A stretch of DNA of 64,000 nucleotides from Ferrigenium straubiae (GTDB lineage: Bacteria > Pseudomonadota > Gammaproteobacteria > Burkholderiales > Gallionellaceae): positions 62,001-126,000 of the forward strand of contig JAHQXD010000004.1 in NCBI GenBank assembly GCA_019449655.1. The letters are read 5' to 3'. A program made the position numbers and the translations under genes. Below are positions 46,690 to 55,181 of this stretch, in pieces (the first letter of the stretch is position 1; each line of letters opens with the position of its first letter). A model generated the notes under the pieces. The model ran no database searches and was not told the DNA's origin. It saw only the letters and a list, made by a program, of their open reading frames with translations.

Positions 46690-47804
46690 CGGAATCACGA
46701 AAAGCCGCGCCAATTTATGTCACGCAGCCTTCGTTGCCGTCGCTGGATGAATTCATTCCCTATCTGCAGCAAATTTGGGACAGCAAATGGCTGACCAATA
46801 GCGGCCCGTTTCACCAGCAATTCGAGCAGACATTGTGTGACTACCTGGGGGTTAAGCACCTTGCCCTGTTCACCAACGGTACCCTCGCCCTGGTCACAGC
46901 CCTGCAAGCCTTGCGCATCACTGGCGAAGTCATCACTACGCCATATTCGTTCGTGGCAACGGCCCATTCGCTGCTGTGGAACGGAATCAAACCGGTGTTT
47001 GTGGACATCGATCCGATCACTCTCAATCTCGACCCTGACAAGATCGAGGCCGCCATTACCCCGCAAACCACTGCCATCATGCCGGTGCACTGCTACGGCC
47101 ACCCCTGTGATGTGAATCGCATCCAAAAAATTGCCGACAACTATGGACTGAAAATCATCTACGACGCTGCCCACGCCTTCGGTGTGCAATGCCATGACGG
47201 CAGTGTGCTTAACCATGGCGACCTGTCGGTGCTGAGCTTTCACGCCACAAAAGTGTTCAACACCTTTGAAGGCGGAGCCATCGTCTGCCACGATGCAAAA
47301 ACCAAACAACGTATTGACCACCTGAAAAACTTTGGCTTTGTGGATGAGGTTACTGTGGTTGCTTCGGGTATCAACGGCAAGATGAGCGAAATTAATGCCG
47401 CCTTTGGCTTGCTGCAACTCAAGGGCATTGATGAAGCCCTGCAGAAGCGCAAAGCCATTGATAGCCGTTACCGAGAGGCCTTGGCCGGCGTCAAGGGCAT
47501 CCATTGCTTGCTGGCTGGGTGCGAAAAAACAGCTAACTATGCCTACTTCCCGATTCTGGTGCAGCCGGACTATCCGCTCAGCCGTGATGCGCTATATCAA
47601 AAAATGCAAGACGCCGGTATTTATGCGCGCCGCTATTTCTACCCGTTGATAAGCGATTTCCCGATGTACCGGGGGATGCCTTCGGCGGCACACGCGAATT
47701 TGCCAGTGGCGAGGAAAGTTGCGGAACAAGTAATCTGTTTGCCGATTTACCCGGGCTTATCAAATGAACAGATTGATCTTATTCTTGGATTGATTGCAAG
47801 TTAG
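46686..47804 (+). CDS. DegT/DnrJ/EryC1/StrS sugar aminotransferase (VioA-like)
   Basis: A 372-aa PLP enzyme of the nucleotide-sugar aminotransferase family. FTNGTLALVTALQALRITGE and ITTPYSFVATAHSLLWNGIK form the PLP pocket; IYDAAHAFGV holds the PLP-ring Asp; the Schiff-base Lys is in LSFHATKVFNTFEGGA. This last motif resembles VioA/FdtB-type enzymes that aminate dTDP-4-keto- or 3-keto-6-deoxysugars. No 4,6-dehydratase is present in the window. It overlaps the GT41 gene by 4 bases. Confidence 0.93.
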   Translation: MTESRKAAPIYVTQPSLPSLDEFIPYLQQIWDSKWLTNSGPFHQQFEQTLCDYLGVKHLALFTNGTLALVTALQALRITGEVITTPYSFVATAHSLLWNGIKPVFVDIDPITLNLDPDKIEAAITPQTTAIMPVHCYGHPCDVNRIQKIADNYGLKIIYDAAHAFGVQCHDGSVLNHGDLSVLSFHATKVFNTFEGGAIVCHDAKTKQRIDHLKNFGFVDEVTVVASGINGKMSEINAAFGLLQLKGIDEALQKRKAIDSRYREALAGVKGIHCLLAGCEKTANYAYFPILVQPDYPLSRDALYQKMQDAGIYARRYFYPLISDFPMYRGMPSAAHANLPVARKVAEQVICLPIYPGLSNEQIDLILGLIAS

Positions 47805-47873
47805 GTGGGCAAATCGTTTTGTTATTACAGTTGCAAATGAACCGTCCGAAGAAATATCAGGAGAATATTGCAT

Positions 47874-48116
47874 ATGAATGAGCAGGAACTAATGGAAAAA
47901 ATCCAGCAGAGTTTCAAGGTTGCATTTGGCACCGATCCATCGTTGGTCACCATTGATGCCAAACCGGAAAATATTCCGGGCTGGGATTCTTTGGGGCATG
48001 CCACACTTACCCTGTCTCTTGAAAAAACATTCAACGTCACATTTGATATAGATGAATTGATGGCTATGGAAGACGTGGCTGCGATAATTGAGGTGATGCG
48101 CAACAAGATCACTTAG
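47874..48116 (+). CDS. Acyl carrier protein
   Basis: An 80-aa ACP starting MNEQELMEKIQQSFKVAFGT; CAGGAGAAT precedes the ATG. The phosphopantetheine-carrying Ser lies in PGWDSLGHATL, followed by the acidic helix FDIDELMAMEDVAAII. It is not adjacent to fab genes, so it is a dedicated carrier for the ligase that begins 3 bases later. Confidence 0.92.
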   Translation: MNEQELMEKIQQSFKVAFGTDPSLVTIDAKPENIPGWDSLGHATLTLSLEKTFNVTFDIDELMAMEDVAAIIEVMRNKIT

Positions 48117-48119
48117 CGC

Positions 48120-49586
48120 ATGGATTCAATGAATTTTTCAGGAGAACTTGCAAGCCGGTGCGGCGGCTCATCGCGGCTTGTGAACGTAAAAACAAATGAG
48201 GTCAATTCTGACGCAGGAGTTCTCATTGCACGAAGCGCCGGTTTTTTCGTGTCCCTTGGACTCAAGCCGGGTGAGCGTATCATAATCACCTGCCGGCTTT
48301 CGCCGGCATCCGCTCTGGCGTATCTCGGAGCAATCTATGCCGGGCTGGTTGCCGTACCCATTGATGCGTCGAATCTTTCAACAGATATATCAGCCTATAT
48401 TGATTTGACCGGGGCGAGGGCTGTCTGGTCGGAAACCGACGACAGCCCGAAGCTGAAAATCCCCCCGGAAGTGCTTTATATTCATGCAAATCAAGCAACG
48501 GAAGGGACTGTCCTGGCTCACCCGGTGCCCCGTGCCGCTGCCGACCTGGCCGCTCTCATGCCGACATCGGGCACAACCGGCAGGCCCCGGTTTGTCATGG
48601 TCAGCCATGGAAATCTCCTCGCCAACACCGAAGCGATTGTACGAAGCCAGCGCCTCGGCGACGGAGAAACTGCAATGCTCATCCTTCCCATTTCGTACTG
48701 TTTCGGAGCAAGCGTTTTGCACAGCCATCTTTATTGCGGCGGCAGCGTTGTTTTTGACAACCGCTTCATGTTTCCGGACAAAGTATTGAGGTCGATAGCC
48801 GAATATGGATGCACTACCTTTGCCGGTGTGCCGTCCGTTTACAAGATACTCCTTTCCCGCTCCAGCCTGTCAACCATACCAATGCCGAGCTTGCGCAGGG
48901 CCATCCAGGCAGGCGGCCACCTGGAGTGGCGGCACATAGAACAGTTCAGGGACTGCTTGCCGGATGTGCCTTTTTACGTCATGTACGGTCAAACCGAGGC
49001 TACCGCAAGGATCACTTGCCTGGAACCTGAAAGGCTTTCTGATAAAAAGGGCAGCGTTGGAAGAGCGCTTGACAACCTGAAGCTCAGAATTGTTGATGAC
49101 TCCGGGGCAAGCCTGCCTGCACGGCAATCCGGTGCAATCCAGGTCAGCGGCCCCTCCGTATGCCTTGGGTATTGGAATGACCCTGAAGAGACACGCGCCA
49201 AATTCGACGGCAGTTGGTTGAACACCAATGATTCGGGAAGAATGGACGAAGAAGGGTATGTCTGGATTGAAGGGCGCAACGTGGATTTCCTGAAGGTCAG
49301 GGGCAAGCGGCTCTCGCTGGGTGAAATCGAGCAAAAGGTTTTATGTGTGCAGGGGGTAAGGGATGCGGCAGCCTGCGTGATTCCCCATGACGAGGCGGGT
49401 GAAGCCCCCGCCGTATTTGTGGTTCCCGATAAGGAGGTTTCACATGAAGAGCTGGCCAGCAGAATCAAGACCTCTTTGCCCCCTGCCTGGACATGTGAAA
49501 TGATAATCATCATCGACCATCTGCCCCTTACGGATCGCGGCAAACTGGACCGTGCGGCATTAAACCTGTTGCTTGAAGAGCAATGA
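48120..49586 (+). CDS. AMP-forming acyl-adenylating ligase
   Basis: A 488-aa ANL-superfamily enzyme. The phosphate loop is LMPTSGTTGRPRFVMVSHGN; YVMYGQTEATARI is the adenine-binding motif; LNTNDSGRMDEEGYVWIEGR holds the ribose Asp; the late catalytic Lys is in LTDRGKLDRAALN. It activates a carboxylic acid with ATP and most likely loads the ACP encoded immediately upstream. The substrate cannot be read from sequence. It overlaps the LuxE-like gene by 4 bases. Confidence 0.92.
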   Translation: MDSMNFSGELASRCGGSSRLVNVKTNEVNSDAGVLIARSAGFFVSLGLKPGERIIITCRLSPASALAYLGAIYAGLVAVPIDASNLSTDISAYIDLTGARAVWSETDDSPKLKIPPEVLYIHANQATEGTVLAHPVPRAAADLAALMPTSGTTGRPRFVMVSHGNLLANTEAIVRSQRLGDGETAMLILPISYCFGASVLHSHLYCGGSVVFDNRFMFPDKVLRSIAEYGCTTFAGVPSVYKILLSRSSLSTIPMPSLRRAIQAGGHLEWRHIEQFRDCLPDVPFYVMYGQTEATARITCLEPERLSDKKGSVGRALDNLKLRIVDDSGASLPARQSGAIQVSGPSVCLGYWNDPEETRAKFDGSWLNTNDSGRMDEEGYVWIEGRNVDFLKVRGKRLSLGEIEQKVLCVQGVRDAAACVIPHDEAGEAPAVFVVPDKEVSHEELASRIKTSLPPAWTCEMIIIIDHLPLTDRGKLDRAALNLLLEEQ

Positions 49587-50692
49587 GCACTCTTGATGAA
49601 AAAATAGATGCCATCCTGACCGGGCCGCCCTATGGCCCTGGCAGCGCAGAAGCTGCAGCCCGTGTTTTTACCCTGTTGCGCGAACAGGTGATTCATGCGG
49701 CAAGCCAGTCTGAAGTTTATGCCAATTATGTGCGCCATTGGCCCATCAAGGTGGAGCACGCGCAAAGCATCGAGGAGCTTCCCTATATCCCGGTTTCGGT
49801 TTTCAAGCGCAACCCGCCGTTGGCCCTCGTTCCCTCCGATAAAATTCAAAGAACGCTGCTTTCGAGTGCGACAACAGGCCAGGAGCCCAGCAGGATTGCC
49901 ATTGATGCGCCCACCGCCAAGCGGATGACCAAGGGAGTGGTCGCAATTCTTCGCGATTTTATAGGTTCTGCCCGACGCCCCTATCTGGTTGTTGACAGCG
50001 CTGAAACCAATGCAAACGCTGCCAGCCTGGGAGCCAGGGGGGCAGCCATTCGCGCGCTATCGCCCTTTGCTACTGAAACCGTCTATTGCCTTAAGGGCGG
50101 GAACCTGGATATTGATGACGAGGCTCTCGGGGAATTTATTGAACAGCATGGCGATAAACCGGTCATCGTCTACGGTTTCACGTCAATACTCTGGACAAAA
50201 TTGATCACGCCCTTGGCGGCAAAGGGAAAGACCCTGGGGATGCAGCAAGCCGTTATCCTCCACAGCGGCGGGTGGAAAAAGCTGATCGCGGAATCAGTTA
50301 CCAAAGAAGTTTTCAACATAACCGCTTCACAGGTCTTTGGTTGCCAGAAAGAAAAGGTCATTGATTACTACGGCATGGTTGAGAACCTTGGCATCATCTA
50401 TCCCGACTGTATTGCAGGAAACAAACATGCTCCAGCCTTCGGAGCTGTTGTCATCCGTGATCCGCTTACGCTAAAGCCGGTAATAACTGGCGGAACAGGC
50501 ATTGTTCAGGTTTGCAGCGCCCTGCCGACAAGCTTCCCGGGGCACCTCCTGCTGACGGAAGATCTGGCGACGCTCATCGCTGAAGATGGCTGTCCCTGCG
50601 GCCGCCCCGGAAGCGCATTCCGCTTTGTGGGGCGCATATCCAAAGCCGAAGTGCGAGGATGCGGAAATATTGACAGACAAAGGATCGCCTGA
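49583..50692 (+). CDS. LuxE-like acyl-protein synthetase
   Basis: A 369-aa member of the LuxE/PaaK-like family. LPYIPVSVFKRNPPLALVPS and the ATP-binding LLSSATTGQEPSRIAID are family motifs; the C-terminus has GCPCGRPGSAFRFVGRISKA with several Cys, one of which could be the acyl acceptor. LuxE activates a fatty acid and hands it to the LuxC reductase. Here luciferase genes and luxD are missing, and the gene sits between an acyl ligase and a LuxC-like gene. Confidence 0.9.
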   Translation: MSTLDEKIDAILTGPPYGPGSAEAAARVFTLLREQVIHAASQSEVYANYVRHWPIKVEHAQSIEELPYIPVSVFKRNPPLALVPSDKIQRTLLSSATTGQEPSRIAIDAPTAKRMTKGVVAILRDFIGSARRPYLVVDSAETNANAASLGARGAAIRALSPFATETVYCLKGGNLDIDDEALGEFIEQHGDKPVIVYGFTSILWTKLITPLAAKGKTLGMQQAVILHSGGWKKLIAESVTKEVFNITASQVFGCQKEKVIDYYGMVENLGIIYPDCIAGNKHAPAFGAVVIRDPLTLKPVITGGTGIVQVCSALPTSFPGHLLLTEDLATLIAEDGCPCGRPGSAFRFVGRISKAEVRGCGNIDRQRIA

Positions 50693-50695
50693 AGA

Positions 50696-51988
50696 ATGAA
50701 TGCATCTTTGCCGGACATGTTTGTTATAGAACCCGTTGATACCGTTGAGCGGATAACGGTTATTGCGGGGGAGCTCAAGCAGATTTTGACCGATGAACCT
50801 TTATCGGTGCATGAACTGGTCGGGCTCTGTGACAGTTGGTCTTCTGAGGTTGTGAAGCCTCCTGCCGCCGCTGTGCCAGGGGCGGTGTTCCTTGGCATGT
50901 GGCTGCGCAAAGGTACGCTGATGGCAATACTTGACCGTGAGCTGGGAAACCGGTGGCAGGAAGGCTGGGTTGTAGAAAACAAAACCCGTTTCAAGACATT
51001 CCCGGTTGGCCTCGTAGGGCATTGGCCGGCCGCAAACGTGCAGATTCTGCCACTGCTTTCAGGACTCTGTGCCTTGCTGGGGGGAAATGTTTCGCTGGTA
51101 AGGGTTCCGCCATCCTTTGTAGAGCCCGTGCAATATCTGCTGGAATCGCTTCGTCTGGTGCACGGAGGAGAAAAAATTGCGCGCAGATTCCGCTTTGTTA
51201 CTTTCCACCGTGACCGCCTGGATTTGCATGAAGCCATGGCCCGTTCATCTGATGGAGCCATGATCTGGGGAGGCAAGGAGGCAGTCACTTCAATCCGCGC
51301 GCTGCCGTTTCCCTACTGGGCGCGATTCATGGTATTCGGCCCGAGAGTTTCAGTCGCGGCTCTTGACCGGGGCGCCTGGACCGAACCGGAAGCTCTCTCC
51401 AAATGGTGTCTGCGTCTTGCGCGGGATGTATGGCAGTTTGACCAGATGGCGTGCAGTTCACCGCAGGTATTGTTTGTGGAACGAAACCGCAATGATGATC
51501 TATCGCCCCTGCTTGATGCCATGTCAAAGGCGTTCAATGAAGAGAACAGTGCTCACCCCCGCCTTGATATCGATGCATCGCTTACGTCGGCCATAGTCCG
51601 CGCCAGGGCATCCACCCTGCTTGATGACGTCAACAATCGAGCCATCTTCCCGGAAACACCCGACTGGACCATCCTTGTTCATGGTTCACCCTCATTTCCG
51701 GAACCGGTTCAGGGCAGAACGCTGCATATAGTTCCGGTTGAGGACTTGCGCATGATCGCCCCGCTTCTCGATGGCAATGTGCAGACACTGGGGCTCGGCA
51801 TGACCAACCCACAACTGGAAGCAGCGCTGGCCGAGCTGGCGGGAAGGCAGGGCGTGGACAGGATAGTTCGCCTGGGCTCGATGCACGTATTTGATTCACC
51901 ATGGGACGGTAACAATCTGATCCTTCCCATGATCAGGAAGGTTCGCCACGCGCCCTCGATCAATTTGGCACAACAAGGAGAATGTTAA
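50696..51988 (+). CDS. LuxC-like acyl reductase
   Basis: A 430-aa LuxC-family protein that reduces an enzyme-bound acyl group to an aldehyde with NADPH. The catalytic-Cys region is QFDQMACSSPQVLFVE; MIWGGKEAVTSIRALPFPYW is the nucleotide-binding region. It starts 3 bases after the LuxE-like gene, and its TAA overlaps the methyltransferase start. With the ligase and ACP it implies that an aldehyde or alcohol is formed from an activated acid. Confidence 0.9.
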   Translation: MNASLPDMFVIEPVDTVERITVIAGELKQILTDEPLSVHELVGLCDSWSSEVVKPPAAAVPGAVFLGMWLRKGTLMAILDRELGNRWQEGWVVENKTRFKTFPVGLVGHWPAANVQILPLLSGLCALLGGNVSLVRVPPSFVEPVQYLLESLRLVHGGEKIARRFRFVTFHRDRLDLHEAMARSSDGAMIWGGKEAVTSIRALPFPYWARFMVFGPRVSVAALDRGAWTEPEALSKWCLRLARDVWQFDQMACSSPQVLFVERNRNDDLSPLLDAMSKAFNEENSAHPRLDIDASLTSAIVRARASTLLDDVNNRAIFPETPDWTILVHGSPSFPEPVQGRTLHIVPVEDLRMIAPLLDGNVQTLGLGMTNPQLEAALAELAGRQGVDRIVRLGSMHVFDSPWDGNNLILPMIRKVRHAPSINLAQQGEC

Positions 51989-52896
51989 TGGCCGAAAAAA
52001 ACGACTTTCTGGAGGCACTCGAAAAGAAGGCCAGAATGTTTTACCCCAGCGCCCATAAGGCTTACGAACATAACCAGGATATTTGCGACTGGCTCCTTTT
52101 CCCATTGTCACGCTGGGCTCGCGAAGCCTATGGAGAAGAAGTTTTTGAACATGCTGTGAAGGGATATGCGCAATATTGTATGCACGTTTCACAGGCGCAG
52201 AGGAAATATGAGCAGGAAGGAAAGTACACACCCGAGTCGCTTCCCGACATCATTGAGCATGTGTACGAAGACAGCGCCTACATGACCCCATACATGTGGG
52301 CGGCAATCCTCATCTATGCTTTCTGGGAAAGCATGGCCAACCATATCAGGCTGTTCAGGGATGAATTCCTCGACAAGCTTCCCGCGACGCCGACAATTCT
52401 TGAGTTGGCCTGCGGCCACGGCGTCATGGGACTGGCAGCCATAGAACATCGAAAGGATGCCACGCTGACGGGCTATGACATAAGCCCGACGGCCATCGGT
52501 ATTGCCCGCAAGCTTGCCGGAGCATCAGGCCATGCGGATCGGGCCTGCTTTGCGGTCAAGGATGTGCTGACGCTTGACGACCAGAACGAGGCGCATGGCT
52601 ACCACGGAATCATGGCCGCCATGCTTGCGGAACACCTGCAAACTCCACACGCCCTGTTTGCCTCAATCAGCAGAAACCTGAAACCCGGCGGACTCGCTTT
52701 TTTCAGCACTGCGCTGGAATCGCCGCAACGGGATCACGTGTATGAATTCCACAAGGAGAGCGAGGCCATCCTGATGGCCGAGGAAGTGGGCCTTCGAGTT
52801 ATACGGCTTGTGTGCGACAGCGGCAACCGGCTTCCGGGAGGAAGGTTTCTCCCGCGAGCCATGGCGATGGTGCTGACAAAGGATGCGCCCCAATGA
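51988..52896 (+). CDS. Class I SAM-dependent methyltransferase
   Basis: A 302-aa protein; ATG 51988 is chosen because AAGGAG lies 7 bases upstream, while ATG 51982 would be too close. The SAM motif I is ILELACGHGVMGLAAIE, with LTGYDISPTAIGIARKL as motif II. The first 120 residues are a helical substrate domain of unknown type. It overlaps the LuxC-like gene by one base and the reductase gene by 4, so it belongs to the same pathway. Confidence 0.88.
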   Translation: MAEKNDFLEALEKKARMFYPSAHKAYEHNQDICDWLLFPLSRWAREAYGEEVFEHAVKGYAQYCMHVSQAQRKYEQEGKYTPESLPDIIEHVYEDSAYMTPYMWAAILIYAFWESMANHIRLFRDEFLDKLPATPTILELACGHGVMGLAAIEHRKDATLTGYDISPTAIGIARKLAGASGHADRACFAVKDVLTLDDQNEAHGYHGIMAAMLAEHLQTPHALFASISRNLKPGGLAFFSTALESPQRDHVYEFHKESEAILMAEEVGLRVIRLVCDSGNRLPGGRFLPRAMAMVLTKDAPQ

Positions 52897-53630
52897 TGAA
52901 CGTAAAAAATGCCGTGATAACCGGAGGAAGCGGTGGCCTCGGAAAGGGTTGCATTGCCAACCTCAAGAACAATGGATGGCGGACTATCTCTGTTGATATC
53001 AAGCCTTCTGGATCTTGTAATCCAGAAGAGCGACCCGACTTGGAAATAATCGCAGACGTGAGTGATTCCGGCGCCGTTCAAAATGCTTTTGACTCGATCA
53101 TGGAGTATTGCGTGGCACCGGATGCCTTGATCTGCCTTGCTGGAATTGTTCTCGATGCACCGGTATTTGGCATAGCTCGTGGCGGAATTCACACTTATCC
53201 GGAGCAGTCATGGCGAAAAACGATGGATGTGAATCTTACCGGCACCTTTCTCTGCGCCCGCGAGTTCGTTGACCGGCTGGTTAGAAAACGCCACCATGGC
53301 GTGGTCGTGACATGCAGCTCTCCTGCCGCGAATGGGGCACCAGGGCAAAGTGCCTATGCTGCAAGCAAAGCCGGGGTAGAGGCGTTTACCGTATCTCTTG
53401 CGCGGGAAACGGCCCCCTTCGGCATCAGGGTCTGCGGATTTCGTCCGGCACTGACACTGACCCCGATGGCAGAGCAGTATCCGCGCCACATAATAGACAG
53501 CTTGGCCAGCAAGAGCCTGATCAAACGATTTGCCCGACCGGAGGAGATTGGTGAGGCGATACATTTTCTTCTCGGCAATGAGTTGGCAAGTGGCAGAATC
53601 TTTGAATTTGATGGCGGACTTATTATCTGA
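52893..53630 (+). CDS. Short-chain dehydrogenase/reductase (FabG-like)
   Basis: A 245-aa SDR. The cofactor motif is VITGGSGGLGKG, and the catalytic Ser and YxxxK lie in VTCSSPAANGAPGQSAYAAS-K. LKPGG-type family ending is replaced by LLGNELASGRIFEFDGGLII. It probably reduces a keto group on an ACP- or sugar-linked intermediate. ATG 52893 overlaps the methyltransferase stop (ATGATG; a second Met follows). Confidence 0.92.
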   Translation: MMNVKNAVITGGSGGLGKGCIANLKNNGWRTISVDIKPSGSCNPEERPDLEIIADVSDSGAVQNAFDSIMEYCVAPDALICLAGIVLDAPVFGIARGGIHTYPEQSWRKTMDVNLTGTFLCAREFVDRLVRKRHHGVVVTCSSPAANGAPGQSAYAASKAGVEAFTVSLARETAPFGIRVCGFRPALTLTPMAEQYPRHIIDSLASKSLIKRFARPEEIGEAIHFLLGNELASGRIFEFDGGLII

Positions 53631-53668
53631 TTCAACTTCTCGACATAATATAAAACGGGGCTATTAGA

Positions 53669-54343
53669 ATGGGCCGAAAGAAAGAAATCGTCATAGTAGG
53701 CGCCAGAGGGTTTGGCAAAGAAGTTGTGGGATATATTGAAGAACACGGTTCCTATGATATTGTTTGCGCACTTGATGAACAGGATAATGCACCTCTTCTA
53801 GGGCATGAGGTCGTACACCCGCAACGATATTCTTATTCATGCAAAAACGCGATTTTTGCTATTGGATACCCCGAGCATAAGCAAGAAATACTTGATAAAT
53901 TCCAGCCTTTATCTCTCACTTGGGAAACCTTTGTTCACCCATCTTCAATAATTTCCAGACATGCCATGCTTGGCGCGGGAGTGGTTGTTGCTCCTTTCTC
54001 ACTGGTTGCGGGGGATGCACATGTGGGCTCACATGTTCTAATCAACGCTTTTTGCGCTGTTGCTCACGATTGCTCCATTGGTGACCGTTCCTCCCTCATG
54101 CCTTATGCCTGCGTCAACGGTGGGGTATCGGTTGGGAGGGAGTGCCTGATTTCCACCGGCGCAAAAGTCATGCCCGGAATAACCATAGGCGACCGGTGCC
54201 GAATCAGTGCCGGCGCAGTTGTAACAAGGGACATTCCTGCCGATTCGCTGGTGTTTGGTAATCCTGCTCAATTTCAGCCCGATGTGTCCATGTTGGCCAA
54301 GGCAAGGAAACGCGCCTTGAAACAAGAACAGGAAACCTCGTGA
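53669..54343 (+). CDS. PglD/NeuD-type sugar N-acyltransferase
   Basis: A 224-aa protein. The N-terminal Rossmann-like part is VIVGARGFGKEVVGYIEE; the C-terminal left-handed beta-helix has hexapeptide repeats (GAGVVVAPFSLVAGDAHVGS, STGAKVMPGITIGDRCRIS) and the putative catalytic His in CAVAHDCSIGD. Relatives acetylate the amine of UDP/dTDP-amino sugars; VioB is one. It fits N-acylation of the product of the aminotransferase at 46686. The local sequence is AT-richer than the flanking core genes. Confidence 0.9.
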   Translation: MGRKKEIVIVGARGFGKEVVGYIEEHGSYDIVCALDEQDNAPLLGHEVVHPQRYSYSCKNAIFAIGYPEHKQEILDKFQPLSLTWETFVHPSSIISRHAMLGAGVVVAPFSLVAGDAHVGSHVLINAFCAVAHDCSIGDRSSLMPYACVNGGVSVGRECLISTGAKVMPGITIGDRCRISAGAVVTRDIPADSLVFGNPAQFQPDVSMLAKARKRALKQEQETS

Positions 54344-54380
54344 AAAACATGCCCACCGTCATGAGATGGGAGCGCATTGC

Positions 54381-55181
54381 ATGAACTGCATGATTTGCAA
54401 CGCATCCATGGCGTATTATTTTTCCAAGGATTTCAGGGGAGAATTCAATCTCCATGAAGTTGAATACTGGAAATGCGGCGGCTGTGGTTTTGTTATCTCC
54501 AAGACACACAAGGACATGCCCGCCTCTGAATGGGAAAAGCTGAATGAGGCCGTGCACTCAACATATCAAGGTACAGATTTTGCGGCTCTCGACCCCAAAT
54601 GGCTAACCCGTCTGGCTGCACAGGCCAAGATACTATCCAGGCTCGCCCAAATAAAGGTATTGCCGCATCAACTGCCTTGGGTGGATTATGCCTGCGGTGA
54701 CGGCAAACTCGCCGATCTGCTCTCGGAAAACGGACTGCCCACCCTGAAATTTGACCGATACATGCATACCGGTAATGGCGATTACCTGACCGAAAATCAG
54801 TTGATCTCCCATCGTTATGACAACGTCATCAGCACCTCTGTACTTGAACATCTTTTGAGTATCGAGACATTTGACCAGATTGCTTCATTGGTTTCCGATT
54901 CGGGAACCCTCTCGGTTCACACCCTGGTCCGCGAAGATATTCCGCAGGATCCGGAATGGTTCTATCTGCTGCCGGTACATGTGGCTTTTTATACCAATCG
55001 AAGCATGCAAATACTCTTCGATAAATACGGATTCAAGGCATCTGTCTACCATCTTGGCTCTACGATGTGGTTCTGGTTTAAAGACAATGCCGAATTAGTG
55101 CAGCAGGCGGTGATAGAGTATAACCATAGTGAAGCGGATCAGCTTTTTTTCAAAAAAGGATTCATGGATTACTGGAAATAA
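54381..55181 (+). CDS. Methyltransferase with N-terminal zinc-binding Cys motif
   Basis: A 266-aa protein starting MNCMICNASMAYYFSKDFRG; GGGAGCG lies upstream. Paired CxxC motifs (CMIC and CGGCGF about 30 residues later) suggest a zinc knuckle as in sugar C-methyltransferases. The SAM-binding region is WVDYACGDGKLADLLSENGL, and STSVLEHLLSIETFDQ is a typical Methyltransf_23 motif. It may methylate the sugar or its acyl group. Its stop overlaps the next ATG. Confidence 0.85.
   Translation: MNCMICNASMAYYFSKDFRGEFNLHEVEYWKCGGCGFVISKTHKDMPASEWEKLNEAVHSTYQGTDFAALDPKWLTRLAAQAKILSRLAQIKVLPHQLPWVDYACGDGKLADLLSENGLPTLKFDRYMHTGNGDYLTENQLISHRYDNVISTSVLEHLLSIETFDQIASLVSDSGTLSVHTLVREDIPQDPEWFYLLPVHVAFYTNRSMQILFDKYGFKASVYHLGSTMWFWFKDNAELVQQAVIEYNHSEADQLFFKKGFMDYWK

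Noticed and set aside
49583..51988. Bioluminescence operon suggested by LuxE- and LuxC-like genes.
   Set aside because: There is no luciferase gene, no luxD and the neighbours are sugar- and acyl-modifying enzymes.
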